The translations under genes and the position numbers were made by a program. 64,000 nucleotides of DNA, from positions 1-64,000 of the forward strand of contig NZ_JAIQLH010000068.1 in assembly GCF_020037025.1 (NCBI RefSeq). Reading direction: 5' to 3'. Positions within the stretch are counted from its first letter, which is position 1. Each line of letters starts with the position of its first letter. Shown one piece after another: positions 7,716 to 17,800 of this stretch. The notes under the pieces were generated by a model, which saw nothing but the letters and a program-made list of their open reading frames with translations, ran no database searches and had not been told where the DNA came from. This DNA comes from Streptomyces huiliensis. Lineage in GTDB: Bacteria; Actinomycetota; Actinomycetes; Streptomycetales; Streptomycetaceae.

Positions 7716-8894
7716 TCAGGCCGCCGGGTCCCGCCGTACCGTCGCCGACATCCGGCGGACCGCCTCCCCGAGCACGTCCGGTGAGGCGGCGAGGTTGAGC
7801 CGGACGTGTCCGGTACCGCCCGCGCCGAAGGGCGGCCCCGACGTGAGCGCGACGCGCCCCCGTTCCAGGAAGGCGGCCGCCGGATCGTCGCCCAGGCCGG
7901 CCGCCCGGCAGTCCAGCCACGCCAGGTAGCCGCCCTCCGGCGGCCGGTACCCCACCTCGGGCAGCTCCCGCGCGAGCAGCTCGCCGAGCAGCCGGCGGTT
8001 CGCGTCCAGCCCGCCGAGCAGGGCGTCGAGCCAGCCGCCGGCGTGCCGCAGGGCGGCGGTGTGGGCCAGGACGCCGAGGTGGGACGGGCCGTGGCTCACC
8101 TCGGGTGGCAGCCGGCCCAGGCCGGCGGCGGCCTCCGGACCGGCCACGACCAGCGCGGCCTTGAGCCCGGCCAGGTTCCAGGCCTTGGACGCGGACAGCA
8201 CCGAGAACGCGTCCTCCGCCCCCGGCACCGACAGGTACGGCACGAACTCCGCGCCCGGCAGCACCAGCGGGGCGTGCACCTCGTCGGCGACGACCCGCAC
8301 CCCGTACCGTCGCGCCAGCTCCGCGACCGCCGTGAGCTCCGGCCGCGTGTGGACCGTCCCCGTCGGGTTGTGCGGGCTGCACAGCAGCAGGGCGGCGCGC
8401 CGTCCCGCCGCCGTGGCCTCGCGGAAGGCGGCCCGCAGGGCACCGGGGTCCAGCCGGCCCGTGCGGTCCAGCGGCGCCGCCACGACTCGCCGCCCCTCGT
8501 GGGCGACGAAGGCGTGGAACGGCGGGTAGACGGGCGGGGTGACCACCACCGCGTCACCCGGTCCCGTCACCAGCCGCAGCACCTCCACGACGCCCCGCAT
8601 CACGTCGGCCACCACCGCCGTACGGTCCGTCGCGACCCCGTACCAGCCCCAGCGCTCCCGGGCGAACCCGGCCAGCGCCTCGGCGTAGCCCTCGCCCGTC
8701 GCGTACCCGGTGTCGCCCAGGGCGACGGCCTCGGCCAGCACCCGGGCCACGGGCTCCGGGAGCGGCACGTCCATCTCGGCGACCCACAGCGGCAGCACGT
8801 CCGGCGGATACGTCCGCCACTTCGCGCTCGTACGGCGGCGCAGCTCGCCGAGGGAGAGCCGGCGCAGCGGATCGGTGTGCTCGTACGACGACAT
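7716..8894 (-). CDS. PatB/MalY-like PLP-dependent C-S lyase (cystathionine beta-lyase type)
   Basis: A 392-residue fold-type I aminotransferase of the MalY/PatB group, which cleaves C-S bonds of cystathionine or other cysteine conjugates to pyruvate, ammonia and a thiol. The N-terminus has the group signature [16 protein letters not shown]. The PLP features are [20 protein letters not shown] (the Asp that contacts the PLP nitrogen) and [14 protein letters not shown] with the Schiff-base Lys. The C-terminal VRLNLAAS supplies the substrate-carboxylate Arg. It lies 40 bp downstream of gnd on the same strand and may be co-transcribed, though no metabolic link is evident. Confidence 0.85.
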   Translation of the reverse strand: MSSYEHTDPLRRLSLGELRRRTSAKWRTYPPDVLPLWVAEMDVPLPEPVARVLAEAVALGDTGYATGEGYAEALAGFARERWGWYGVATDRTAVVADVMRGVVEVLRLVTGPGDAVVVTPPVYPPFHAFVAHEGRRVVAAPLDRTGRLDPGALRAAFREATAAGRRAALLLCSPHNPTGTVHTRPELTAVAELARRYGVRVVADEVHAPLVLPGAEFVPYLSVPGAEDAFSVLSASKAWNLAGLKAALVVAGPEAAAGLGRLPPEVSHGPSHLGVLAHTAALRHAGGWLDALLGGLDANRRLLGELLARELPEVGYRPPEGGYLAWLDCRAAGLGDDPAAAFLERGRVALTSGPPFGAGGTGHVRLNLAASPDVLGEAVRRMSATVRRDPAA

Positions 8895-8933
8895 GCGCCC
8901 ATTGTGCGGCGGCGCAAGCCTCCTGACGAGGCG

Positions 8934-10394
8934 TCAGGACACGTCCTGCTCGCTCCTGTCCCCGCCCCACAGCGTGTGGAAGGACCCCTCGCGATCGGTG
9001 CGCCGGTAGGTGTGGGCGCCGAAGAAGTCACGCTGACCCTGCGTCAGGGCGGCGGGCAGGCGCTCGGCGCGCAGCGCGTCGTAGTAGGCGAGGGCGGCCG
9101 AGAAGCCCGGGGTCGGCACGCCGCGGCGCACGGCGGTGGCGACGACGTCGCGCCAGGCGTCCTGGGCGCGGCCCACCTCGTCCGCGAACCCCTCGTCGGC
9201 CAGCAGCGTGGGCAGGGAGGGGTCGGCGGCGAACGCCGCGCGGATCCGGTCGAGGAAGGCGGCGCGGATGATGCAGCCGCCCCGCCAGATGGCGGCCACG
9301 GCACCGAGGTCGATGTCCCACCCGTACTCGGCGCTCGCGGCGGCGATCATGTTCCAGCCCTGGGCGTAGGACACGAGCTTCGACGCGTACAGCGCCTCCT
9401 CCACCCGCGCCGCGAACGCCTCGGCCTCCTCGGCGTCCAGTGGCGCGGCGGCCGGCCCGGGCAGCGTCCGGGCCGCGTCGCGCAGCTCACGATGCCCGGA
9501 CAGCGACCGCGCGAACACCGCCTCCGCGATCCCGGACACCGGCACTCCCAGGTCCAGCGCCGTCTGCACGGTCCACCGCCCGGTGCCCTTCTGCTCGGCC
9601 TCGTCCGCCACCACGTCCACGAACGGCCGCCCGCTCGCCGCGTCCGTGTGCGCCAGCACCTCGGCCGTGATCTCGATCAGATACGAGTTGAGCCGCCCGC
9701 TGTTCCACCCCCGGAACACCTCCGCGATCCGCGCCGGCCCGAACCCCGCCACCGTCCGCAGCAGGTCGTACGCCTCGGCGATCAGCTGCATGTCGGCGTA
9801 CTCGATGCCGTTGTGCACCATCTTGACGAAGTGCCCGGCGGCGTCGGGCCCGATGTGCGTGCAACAGGGCGTCCCGTCGGGTGCCTTGGCGGCGATGGAC
9901 TCCAGGAGGGGGCCCAGGGATTTGTAGGATTCGGCTGACCCGCCGGGCATGATGGCGGGCCCGTTGAGCGCCCCTTCTTCACCACCGCTGATCCCGGTCC
10001 CGACGAAGTGGATGCCCTTGTCGCGCAGGGCCTTTTCGCGACGGAGGGTGTCGTGGAAGTGGGCGTTGCCGCCGTCGATGATGACGTCGCCCTCGTCGAG
10101 GAGGGGAGTGAACTCGTCGATGACGGCGTCGGTGGGCTCGCCGGCCTTGACCATGACGACGATGCGGCGGGGCTTCTGGAGGGCCGCCACGAACTCCTCG
10201 GCGCTCTCGGCGGGGACGAAGGTCCCTTCGTGCCCGTGCTCGTCGACGAGGGCCTTGGTCTTGGCGTACGTGCGGTTGTGGACGGCCACGGTGTGCCCGT
10301 GGCGGGCGAAGTTCCGGGCGAGGTTGCTGCCCATGACGGCGAGGCCGGTGACGCCGATCTGCGCGGTGGGCTGGGTGGTGGTGGAGCTGGGCAT
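8934..10394 (-). CDS. gnd: 6-phosphogluconate dehydrogenase (decarboxylating)
   Basis: A 486-residue enzyme of the oxidative pentose phosphate pathway: 6-phosphogluconate + NADP+ gives ribulose-5-phosphate + CO2 + NADPH. It shows the Rossmann motif GVTGLAVMGSNLARNFARHG, VMVKAG, GGNAHFHDT, the family signature GTGISGGEEGALNGPAIMPGG and the active-site KMVHNGIEYADMQL. Length and motifs match the long, dimeric form. A small hairpin (CCTGACG/CGTCAGG, 8922-8938) overlaps its stop codon. It supplies NADPH, which the nearby reductive PKS cluster would consume, but the link is only positional. Confidence 0.93.
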   Translation of the reverse strand: MPSSTTTQPTAQIGVTGLAVMGSNLARNFARHGHTVAVHNRTYAKTKALVDEHGHEGTFVPAESAEEFVAALQKPRRIVVMVKAGEPTDAVIDEFTPLLDEGDVIIDGGNAHFHDTLRREKALRDKGIHFVGTGISGGEEGALNGPAIMPGGSAESYKSLGPLLESIAAKAPDGTPCCTHIGPDAAGHFVKMVHNGIEYADMQLIAEAYDLLRTVAGFGPARIAEVFRGWNSGRLNSYLIEITAEVLAHTDAASGRPFVDVVADEAEQKGTGRWTVQTALDLGVPVSGIAEAVFARSLSGHRELRDAARTLPGPAAAPLDAEEAEAFAARVEEALYASKLVSYAQGWNMIAAASAEYGWDIDLGAVAAIWRGGCIIRAAFLDRIRAAFAADPSLPTLLADEGFADEVGRAQDAWRDVVATAVRRGVPTPGFSAALAYYDALRAERLPAALTQGQRDFFGAHTYRRTDREGSFHTLWGGDRSEQDVS

Positions 10395-10519
10395 CGCGGT
10401 GGTCCACTCCTGTCACGTGCGTCGAAGGCTTGTGCGGGGCGTCAACGTCGGTGGGATCGAAGATCTTCCCCTCGGGCAGCGGGGCGTCGCCCGGCCATCG
10501 TCGCACGGGGTGCGCGAAG

Positions 10520-10940
10520 CGGGCCGCAAGGTGGCCACGGGCCTGCCGTGCCGTTCGCCTGCGAGTCACCGGGTGACGGTCTGGCTGTCGCGCCCCGGAA
10601 GCATCGACAAGAGCTATGAGATCGACGGCGTGCGTGTCGTCCCGTACCGGGAGGGCATCGACTTCGCCGCCCACGCGCAGAAGGCGGACGTGCTGCTGTC
10701 CCACTTCGAGAACGTCCCGATCCTGGCGGGTCTCGCGAAGGCCCGGGACATACCCATGGTCGTCCTCTGTCACGACGACTTCACCGCGAGCTTCCACAAC
10801 GCGGCGGGCGCCGACCTCGTCGTCTACAACAGCGAATGGATCCGGCGGGAAGGCGAGATCTTCTACGCCCGTTACCCCCGCGAATTCCTGCCCAAGCGCA
10901 CGATTGTCGTCCGCCCACCCGTCATCGCGGAGGAATGGTG
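10520..10940 (+). pseudogene. Glycosyltransferase family 4 fragment (decayed)
   Basis: One plus-strand frame encodes an internal piece of a GT4-like glycosyltransferase: VTVWLSRPGSI, EIDGVRVVPYREG, ADVLLSHFENVPILAGLAK, PMVVLCHDDF, and YNSEWIRREGEIFY up to VRPPVIAEEW. The usual N-terminal start with its GG(A/V)E loop and the whole C-terminal nucleotide-sugar domain are missing. Before and after the fragment the reading becomes low-complexity and unlike the family. No start or ribosome site fits. It is best read as the remnant of a gene lost when neighbouring DNA, possibly the PKS cluster, was rearranged. It is the main content of the 600-bp gap between gnd and the next gene. Confidence 0.65.
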
Positions 10941-10992
10941 CGTTCGGGGCGGCGGAGCGTTCGAAGACCGGGCCTCTTCGGCCCGGCACGGC

Positions 10993-11637
10993 TCATGTGG
11001 TGGCGGAGCCCGTGCAGGTGGCGACGGGTGCGCCGCTCGTGACGCTTCCCGGGCCGAAGGTGTCGTTGAGGACCTGGGCGAACTCGGGGGTGATGTTCGT
11101 CGTCAGCCCGGTGGTCCGCACGCCCACCTTGGGCGGCATCACGGAGGTGACCGTCGGTTCGAAGGCCGCCGTCCCGTCGTACACGTGGGTGGTCATCCGG
11201 ACGCCGGCCGGAGCGGCGGGGCTCTTCACCAGATAGCTCACGCTGCCGACCGGGAGCGTGTACTGGCCGTCGCTGACCTCCACGGTGCGGCCGGCCGGGT
11301 CGGTGTAGGTGAATCCCCCCTTGAAAGTGCCCTCGATCCGCATGGACCTGGCCAGCGCGACGGGATCCGTGAGCGCGGCGAGGTCGAAGCTGACCGTCCC
11401 CGTGCCGCCGGTCATCGCGAAGGAGCCGGGGACGTCGCCGGGAGCGAGGGGCTCGAAGGCCACTCCGTCCTTCTTCCAGGTCACCGTGCACTGGCCGGAG
11501 GCACTGACCAAGTCCAGGCTCACCGGTGCCCGGGCGTGTGCGGCCTGCAGCGCCAGGGCGCCGCCGGTGGCCAGGGTGCCGGTGGTCAGGGCGGCGGCGC
11601 CGAGGACGGCGGCTATGAAGGTTCGGGACAGGGTCAT
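10993..11637 (-). CDS. Secreted protein of unknown function
   Basis: A 214-residue protein with a clear Sec signal peptide: MTLSRTF, then a hydrophobic AAVLGAAALTTGTLATGGALAL core and a likely cleavage after HARA around residue 36. The mature part is rich in Thr, Val and Gly with alternating beta-type patterns (TGTVSFDLAAL, MRIEGTFKGGFTYTDPAGRTVEVSDGQYTLP). It has two Cys, one near the N-terminus and one near the C-terminus, which could form a disulphide. I do not recognise the family. It is divergent from PKS1 with 178 bp between the starts, so promoter sharing is possible but a biosynthetic role is not shown. Confidence 0.75.
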   Translation of the reverse strand: MTLSRTFIAAVLGAAALTTGTLATGGALALQAAHARAPVSLDLVSASGQCTVTWKKDGVAFEPLAPGDVPGSFAMTGGTGTVSFDLAALTDPVALARSMRIEGTFKGGFTYTDPAGRTVEVSDGQYTLPVGSVSYLVKSPAAPAGVRMTTHVYDGTAAFEPTVTSVMPPKVGVRTTGLTTNITPEFAQVLNDTFGPGSVTSGAPVATCTGSATT

Positions 11638-11815
11638 GGTGCCGGCCGTCCTTCGTCATCGGGGCTTCCCCCCGTCCCCATGCTCCGGATCCGGCGGTCC
11701 CTGGGCCATCGGGGGCGGCCGGACAGGTGACGTCGGGCCCGGACGGATCACCTCGGATGCGGCGGTCCGGAGGGCGGCCGAGGCTTCTTCCGGGGGCCGA
11801 GGAAGGAATGCGCGC

Positions 11816-14800
11816 GTGGCCGGGTCCGACGCTGTTGCCGTGGTGGGAGTGGGGTGCCGGCTGCCGGGCGGCATCCGCTCGCTGGACGCCCTGTGGGAGA
11901 CGCTGGCGGCCGGCCGGGACACGATCGGTGAGGTCCCCCCGGAGCGTTTCGACGCGTCGTCGTTCACCGGGGCGGACGTGCCCTGCCCGCCGGGCCTGTC
12001 GTACACCTCGGCGGGCGGCTTCCTCGAGGACGATCCCGCGCTCTTCGACGCGGACTACTTCCGGATGTCGCCCAAGGAGGCGTCACGCGTCGATCCGCAG
12101 CAGCGGCTGTTGCTGGAGTGCGCGGTGGAGGCACTGGACGACGCGGGCCTGGACGCGGCCGGGCTGGCGGGCGGCGACACCGCCGTGGTGATGGGCGCCT
12201 GTACGTCCGAGCACTTCATCCTCCAGCAGCGCCGGCTGCGGACGATGAACGCCTACACGATGAGCGGGGGAGCTGGCGGCAACACCGCCAACCGGATCTC
12301 CCACTTCCTCGACGTGCGCGGACCGTCCCTGGCCGTCGACACCGCCTGCTCTTCCGGACTGACGGCGGTGCACACCGCCTGTGAGCAGGTGCGCTCCGGA
12401 CGCAGTGCGTTGGCGCTGGCGGGCGGGGTGAACGTCCTGCTGGGCCCGGGCGGGTTCGTGGGATTCTCCCAGGCCTCGATGCTGTCGCCCACCGGCCGTT
12501 GCCGGCCCTTCTCCGCGGCGGCGGACGGGTTCGTCCGGGCCGAGGGTGCGGGGGTGCTCGTCCTCAAGCCGCTGGCCGCGGCGCTGGCGGACGGCGACCG
12601 GGTGCACGCGGTGATCGTGGCGAGCGGGATGAACGCGGACGGCCGCACGGCCGGGCTCCCGATGCCCAGTGCGCAGGCACAGGCCGCGCTGCTGCGCGAC
12701 GTCTACGAGCGGGCCGGGATCGCCCCCGAAGAGGTGGCCTACGTGGAGGCCCACGGCACGGGGACGCAGGTGGGCGATCCGGTGGAGTGCGAGGCCCTGG
12801 GCGCGGCGCTGGGCCGGCACCGGGCGGACGGCGGGCTGCCGATCGGCTCGCTCAAGCCCAACCTGGGCCATCTGGAAGCGGCTTCGGGGATCGCCGGGCT
12901 CCTCAAGGGCCTGCTCGTGCTGCGCGAGGGCCGGATCCCGGCGACGCTCCACGCCGAACCCCTCAACGACGCCATCGACTTCGCCGGCCTGGGCCTCGCC
13001 CCGGTGACCACGGACCGCCCGCTGCCACGCACCGGACGCGGCCTGGTCGGGGTCAACTCCTTCGGCTTCGGCGGGGCCAACACCCATGTGGTGCTGGCGC
13101 CGGCGCCGGTCGCCCGCGGGACGGTGCCGCACACGGAAAGGCTGCCGGTCCTGGTGTCCGCGCGGACCCCCGAGGCGCTGGCCGCCGCGGCCGGCGCCTG
13201 GGCGGACCGCTTGGCGGACGCCGGGCCGGACGCCTTCTACGACCTCGCGTTCACCTCGTTCCGCCGCACCCGCCACGAGCACCGGCTGGCACTGCTGGCG
13301 GACGGACCGCGAGAGGCGGCGGACGCGCTGCGCACGGCGGCACGCGGTGAGCCGGATGCCGCCTGCGCCTCGGCCGTGGCGGTACGCGGCGGCCGGACGG
13401 CCTTCGTGTTCTGCGGCGGCGGGGCCAACTGGGTGGGCATGGGGCGCGAACTCCTCGCCACCGACCAGGCGTTCACGGCCGAGGCGGCCGCGGTGGACGA
13501 GGAACTGACGCACCGGCTGGGATGGTCCGTGCTGGAGGAGATGGCTCACCCGGACGACCCGGAGCGGTGGGACCGCACCGAGGTGGCGCAGCCGCTGCTG
13601 TTCGCGGTGCAGGCCGGGCTGGTGGCGGCACTGGCCGCGCGCGGGATCACCCCGGCCGCCGTCACCGGGCACAGCGTCGGGGAGGTCGCGGCGGCGTACT
13701 GCGCCGGCGCCCTGGACCGCGCGGCCGCCTGCCGGGTGATCGTGGAACGCGGCAAGGCCCAGGCCATGACCGCCGGTTCGGGCCGCATGGCGGCGGTCGG
13801 ACTGGGCGAGGAAGAGGCGGTACGGCTCCTGGAGGACCGCTGCCCGGGCCGCCTGGTGGTCGCCGCGGTCAACAGCGACCGGGACGTGACGGTCGCCGGC
13901 GACGCCGGAGCGCTGGCCGCGCTCGGCGCCGAGCTCACCGCCGAGGGCGTCTTCTTCCGGGACATCGGACTCGACTACGCCTTCCACACCGCGGCCATGG
14001 ACCCGTTGCGGGACGCCGTCAAGTCCGGACTGGCCGGGCTCGCCGTCGGCGACGGCCGGCTGCCGGTGGTGTCCGGGGTCACCGGGGAACGGGTGGAGAG
14101 CCGCTTCCTGGATGCCGACTACTGGTGGAGCAGCCTGCGCGAGCCCGTGCGGTTCTCCCGCGCCGTGGCGGAGCTGACCGGGCCGGAGGGCTGCGACGCG
14201 CTCGTGGAGATCGGCCCGCACCCGGTGCTGGCCACCTACCTGCGCCGGGCCGCCGCCCCCGGCACACCGGTGGCGGTGGTGCCCACCCTGCGCCGTACCG
14301 ACGCCGGACCCGCCGCGCTCGACCGGACCGAGGCACACCTCCTGGCCGCCGGTGCCACCGGCGAACGGCGGTACTTCCCCCGCCCGGGCCGGGTCGTGAC
14401 CACCCCCGCGTATCCCTGGCAGCGCGAGCGGCACTGGAACGGGGAACCCTCGTGGTGGTACGAGCGCGCCACGGAGGCCGAAGCGGGCCCGTCCCACCCG
14501 CTGCTGGGCCACCGGCAGCCGACGGCCCTGCCCACGTGGAGCCGGAGACTCGCGCCGGGCGGCCCGCGGTGGCTGGCCGATCACACGGTGGGCGGCGCCG
14601 TGGTGCTCCCCGCCTCGGCCTTCCTCGAACTGGCCCTGGCCGCCGGCGAGCCGACCCTCGGCGGGCCGGTGGAAGCGACCCGGCTCGCCATCCGCCGCTC
14701 CGTGACCGTGCCGTCCGACTCCTCGGGGACAGAGCTCGTCCTCGACTGTTCGCTCTCGCCTCAAGGAGAATTCACGGTCGCCACCCGCCGGGGCACCGAC

Positions 14801-17800
14801 GGCGAGTGGGTGGAGCACGCCCGCTGCCGGGTAAGGCGGCTGCTGCGCGACCGCCCGCCCGCCCTCGACGCGGCGGCCGTCGCCCGGCGTCTGCCGGGGC
14901 ACCGCGCGGCCGAGGCGCACTACGCGGCCGCCGAGCGCACGGGCGTGCGCTACGGCCCGGCGTTCCGCCCGCTGACCGGCCTGCGCACCGGGGACGGCGA
15001 GGTCCTGGCCTCCTACGCCGCGGACCCCGGCACCGGCACCGGCTACCTCGCCCATCCCGCGCTCCTCGACGGCGCCCTCCAAGCGGTCCTGCCACTCGCC
15101 CAGGCCGCGCTGGGCGAGCGCATGGCCTTCCTGCCCATCGGCTTCGAGGCCGTGCGCTGCTGGCAGCCCCTGCCCACGGCCGGCACCGTGCACGTCCGCA
15201 CACATGCCGCGCCGTCCCAGGAGCCGTCGTGGAGCCTCACCATCGCCGGTGAGGACGGCACCGTGGCCCTGGAACTGCTCGGTATCCGGGCCCAGCGGTT
15301 CGACGCCGTGCCGACGGCCCCGCCGTCCCGCCTCACCGAAGTCCTGCGCGCCGCTCCGCTGCCCGGCCCGGCGGCGCCGAGCGAGGGACGTCCGCCGGCG
15401 GACGTCCTGGCCGCCGCGGCACCGGGACTCACAGCGCTGACAGCGCGCTGGCACGCCCATCCCTACGCTCGCGGCCGCGCGTCCGCCATGGAGATCTCGG
15501 CACACTGCACCGCCGCCGCGGTCGCCGGACTCCTTCCCGACCGGGAGCGTTTCACGATCGAGGACCTGCTGCTGGCCGGCGCCCTACCCCGCCACGTGCG
15601 GCTGCTGCGCACCTTGCTGGCGACCGCCGCCGAGTACGGGCTGTTCACGGCCGAGGACGGCGGCTGGCGACGGGCCGCGGACCCCGACCCGCACCGCGTC
15701 CTCCAGGACGCCGTGCGCACGATGCCCGCCGCGATCACCACGTTCCACACCCACGCCGTCTGCGGCCTCCGCCTGGCCGGAGTGCTCCGCGGCGAGTGCG
15801 ACCCGCTGGAACTGCTCTTCTTCGGGCCCGACCCCCTGGCCGCCCGCTACTACGATGCCGACGGGATCAACCGCTACCACGGCGAGGTCGCCCGGCTGCT
15901 CGTCCGCGCCCTGAGCGCCGGCCGCCCCGCCGACCGCCCGCTGCGCGTCCTGGAGGTCGGCGCGGGCACCGGGGGAACGACCGCCCTGATCCTGCCGGAA
16001 CTCCCGCCCGGACGCTGCCGGTACGTCTACACCGACGTCTCGGCCGTCTTCTTCCCACAGGCCCGTCACCGCTTCCGGGACTTCCCCTTCCTCACCTGCC
16101 GGCGCCTCGACCTGACCGCCGACCCCGCCGAGCAGGGCTTCGAGGACGGTTCCTTCGACCTCGTCATCGCCGCCAACTCCCTGCACACCGCGCACGACCC
16201 GGACCGGGCGCTGTCCCATGTGCACCGGCTGCTCGCCGACGACGGCCATCTCCTCGCTCTGGAATCCCACCACACGCCCTTGGTCGCACCGGTCTTCGGG
16301 CTGCTCGACTCCTTCTGGCCCGCGGGCGGCACCGCCCCCCTGCTCGCGTACGAAGAGTGGCAGTCCCTGCTGGAGCGCAACGGCTTCACCGGGACCGTCC
16401 GCGCCGGAGATCCCGAAGAACCCGCGCGCGGCGACCAGTCCGTCCTCCTCGCCGCCCGCCACCCGCGCCCGCCGTGCGCACCGGCCCCCGCTCCGGCCGA
16501 CGGCCGCCGGCGGCTGCTGGCACCGCTGTACGCGACGGGGGACGACGACGGGATCCTGGCCGCCCTGCGGTCCCGGCTGACGCCCGGCACGGTGTCCCCG
16601 GCCGAGGCCGGTACGGACCCGGGGGCCTGGGCCGAGTACCTCGGAGCCGGCACGGCCCCCGTGGACGTCCTGCTGACGGCCGGGGCGGACGACGGCCCGG
16701 CCGCCGAGCGCGCCGGGCGGGCCCTCCACGGCTGCGCCGTCCTGCGGGCCCTCGCCGACGCGGCCCTGCGACTGCCGCGGGAACGGGAGGTGACCGTCTG
16801 GCTCGTCCTCCACGGGGACGCCTTCGACGAGCGGTCCGTCCCCGGGCACGCGGGCGCGGGCGCCGCCCTGTGGGGCGCGGCCCGCTCCCTGGCCAACGAG
16901 CACCCGCGACTGCGGGTCCGCCGGGTCGCGCTCTGCACCGCCGGGGACGGGACGGAGGTGCCGGCCGGGCGGCTGGCCGACGAACTCCTCGCCTGTGACG
17001 ACGGGAACGACGCCGACGAGGACGAGGTCGTCCTCACCCCCGGCGGCCGGTTCGTCCCCCGGGTGGTGCCCCTGCCTCCGTACCGGCGCCCCTCGTCGGG
17101 TCCCGGGCTGCCGCGCGGTTCGTACTCCCTGATGGTGGAGAACCCCGGCCTGCGTTACAGGCTGGGGTGGGCCCCCTGCGAGACGCCGGTACCCGGCCCC
17201 GGCGAGGTCGTCGTCGAGGTGGCGGCCGTGGGGCTCAACTACCGCGACGTCCTCACCGTCACCGGGCTGGTGCCCATGCCGACCACCGCCGTCGGCCTGG
17301 AGTGCGCCGGCACGGTCACGGCCGTCGGCCCCGGGGTGCGCCACCCGGCCCCCGGCGACCGGGTGATGGGGATGTCGAACGCCTGCCTGGGCACCCACGC
17401 CCGGTGCCGCGCCGACCGGGTCGTGCCCGTCCCCGACACCATGACATTCGCGGAGGCCGCCACCCTGCTCTGCGCCTTCCTCACCGTGCAGCACGGCCTG
17501 GGCCATCTCGCCAGGCTCGCGGCGGGGGAGCGCGTGCTCGTGCACGGGGGCGCGGGCGGCGTCGGACTGGCCGCGCTCCAGTACGCCCGGCGGGCCGGCG
17601 CCCGGGTGACCGCCACCGCGGGCACTCCCGCCAAACGCGACCTGCTGCGCCTGCTCGGCGCCGAACACGTCCTGGACTCGCGGGGGTTGCGCTTCGCCGA
17701 CCAGGTCCTCGAGGTGACCGGCGGCGAGGGTGTCGACATCGTGCTCAACTCCCTGGCGGGCGAGGCCATGACCCGCGGTCTGGACGTACTGCGCCCCGAG

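Noticed and set aside
11309..11815. Extended N-terminus of PKS1
   Set aside because: It would be antisense to the secreted-protein gene and has no KS-like sequence; the KS begins right after GTG 11816.
12083..15505. Very long minus-strand open frame (1140 codons) opposite PKS1
   Set aside because: High-GC antisense shadow of a coding gene; its composition is Arg/Gly/Ala-rich with no domain, start site or family pattern.
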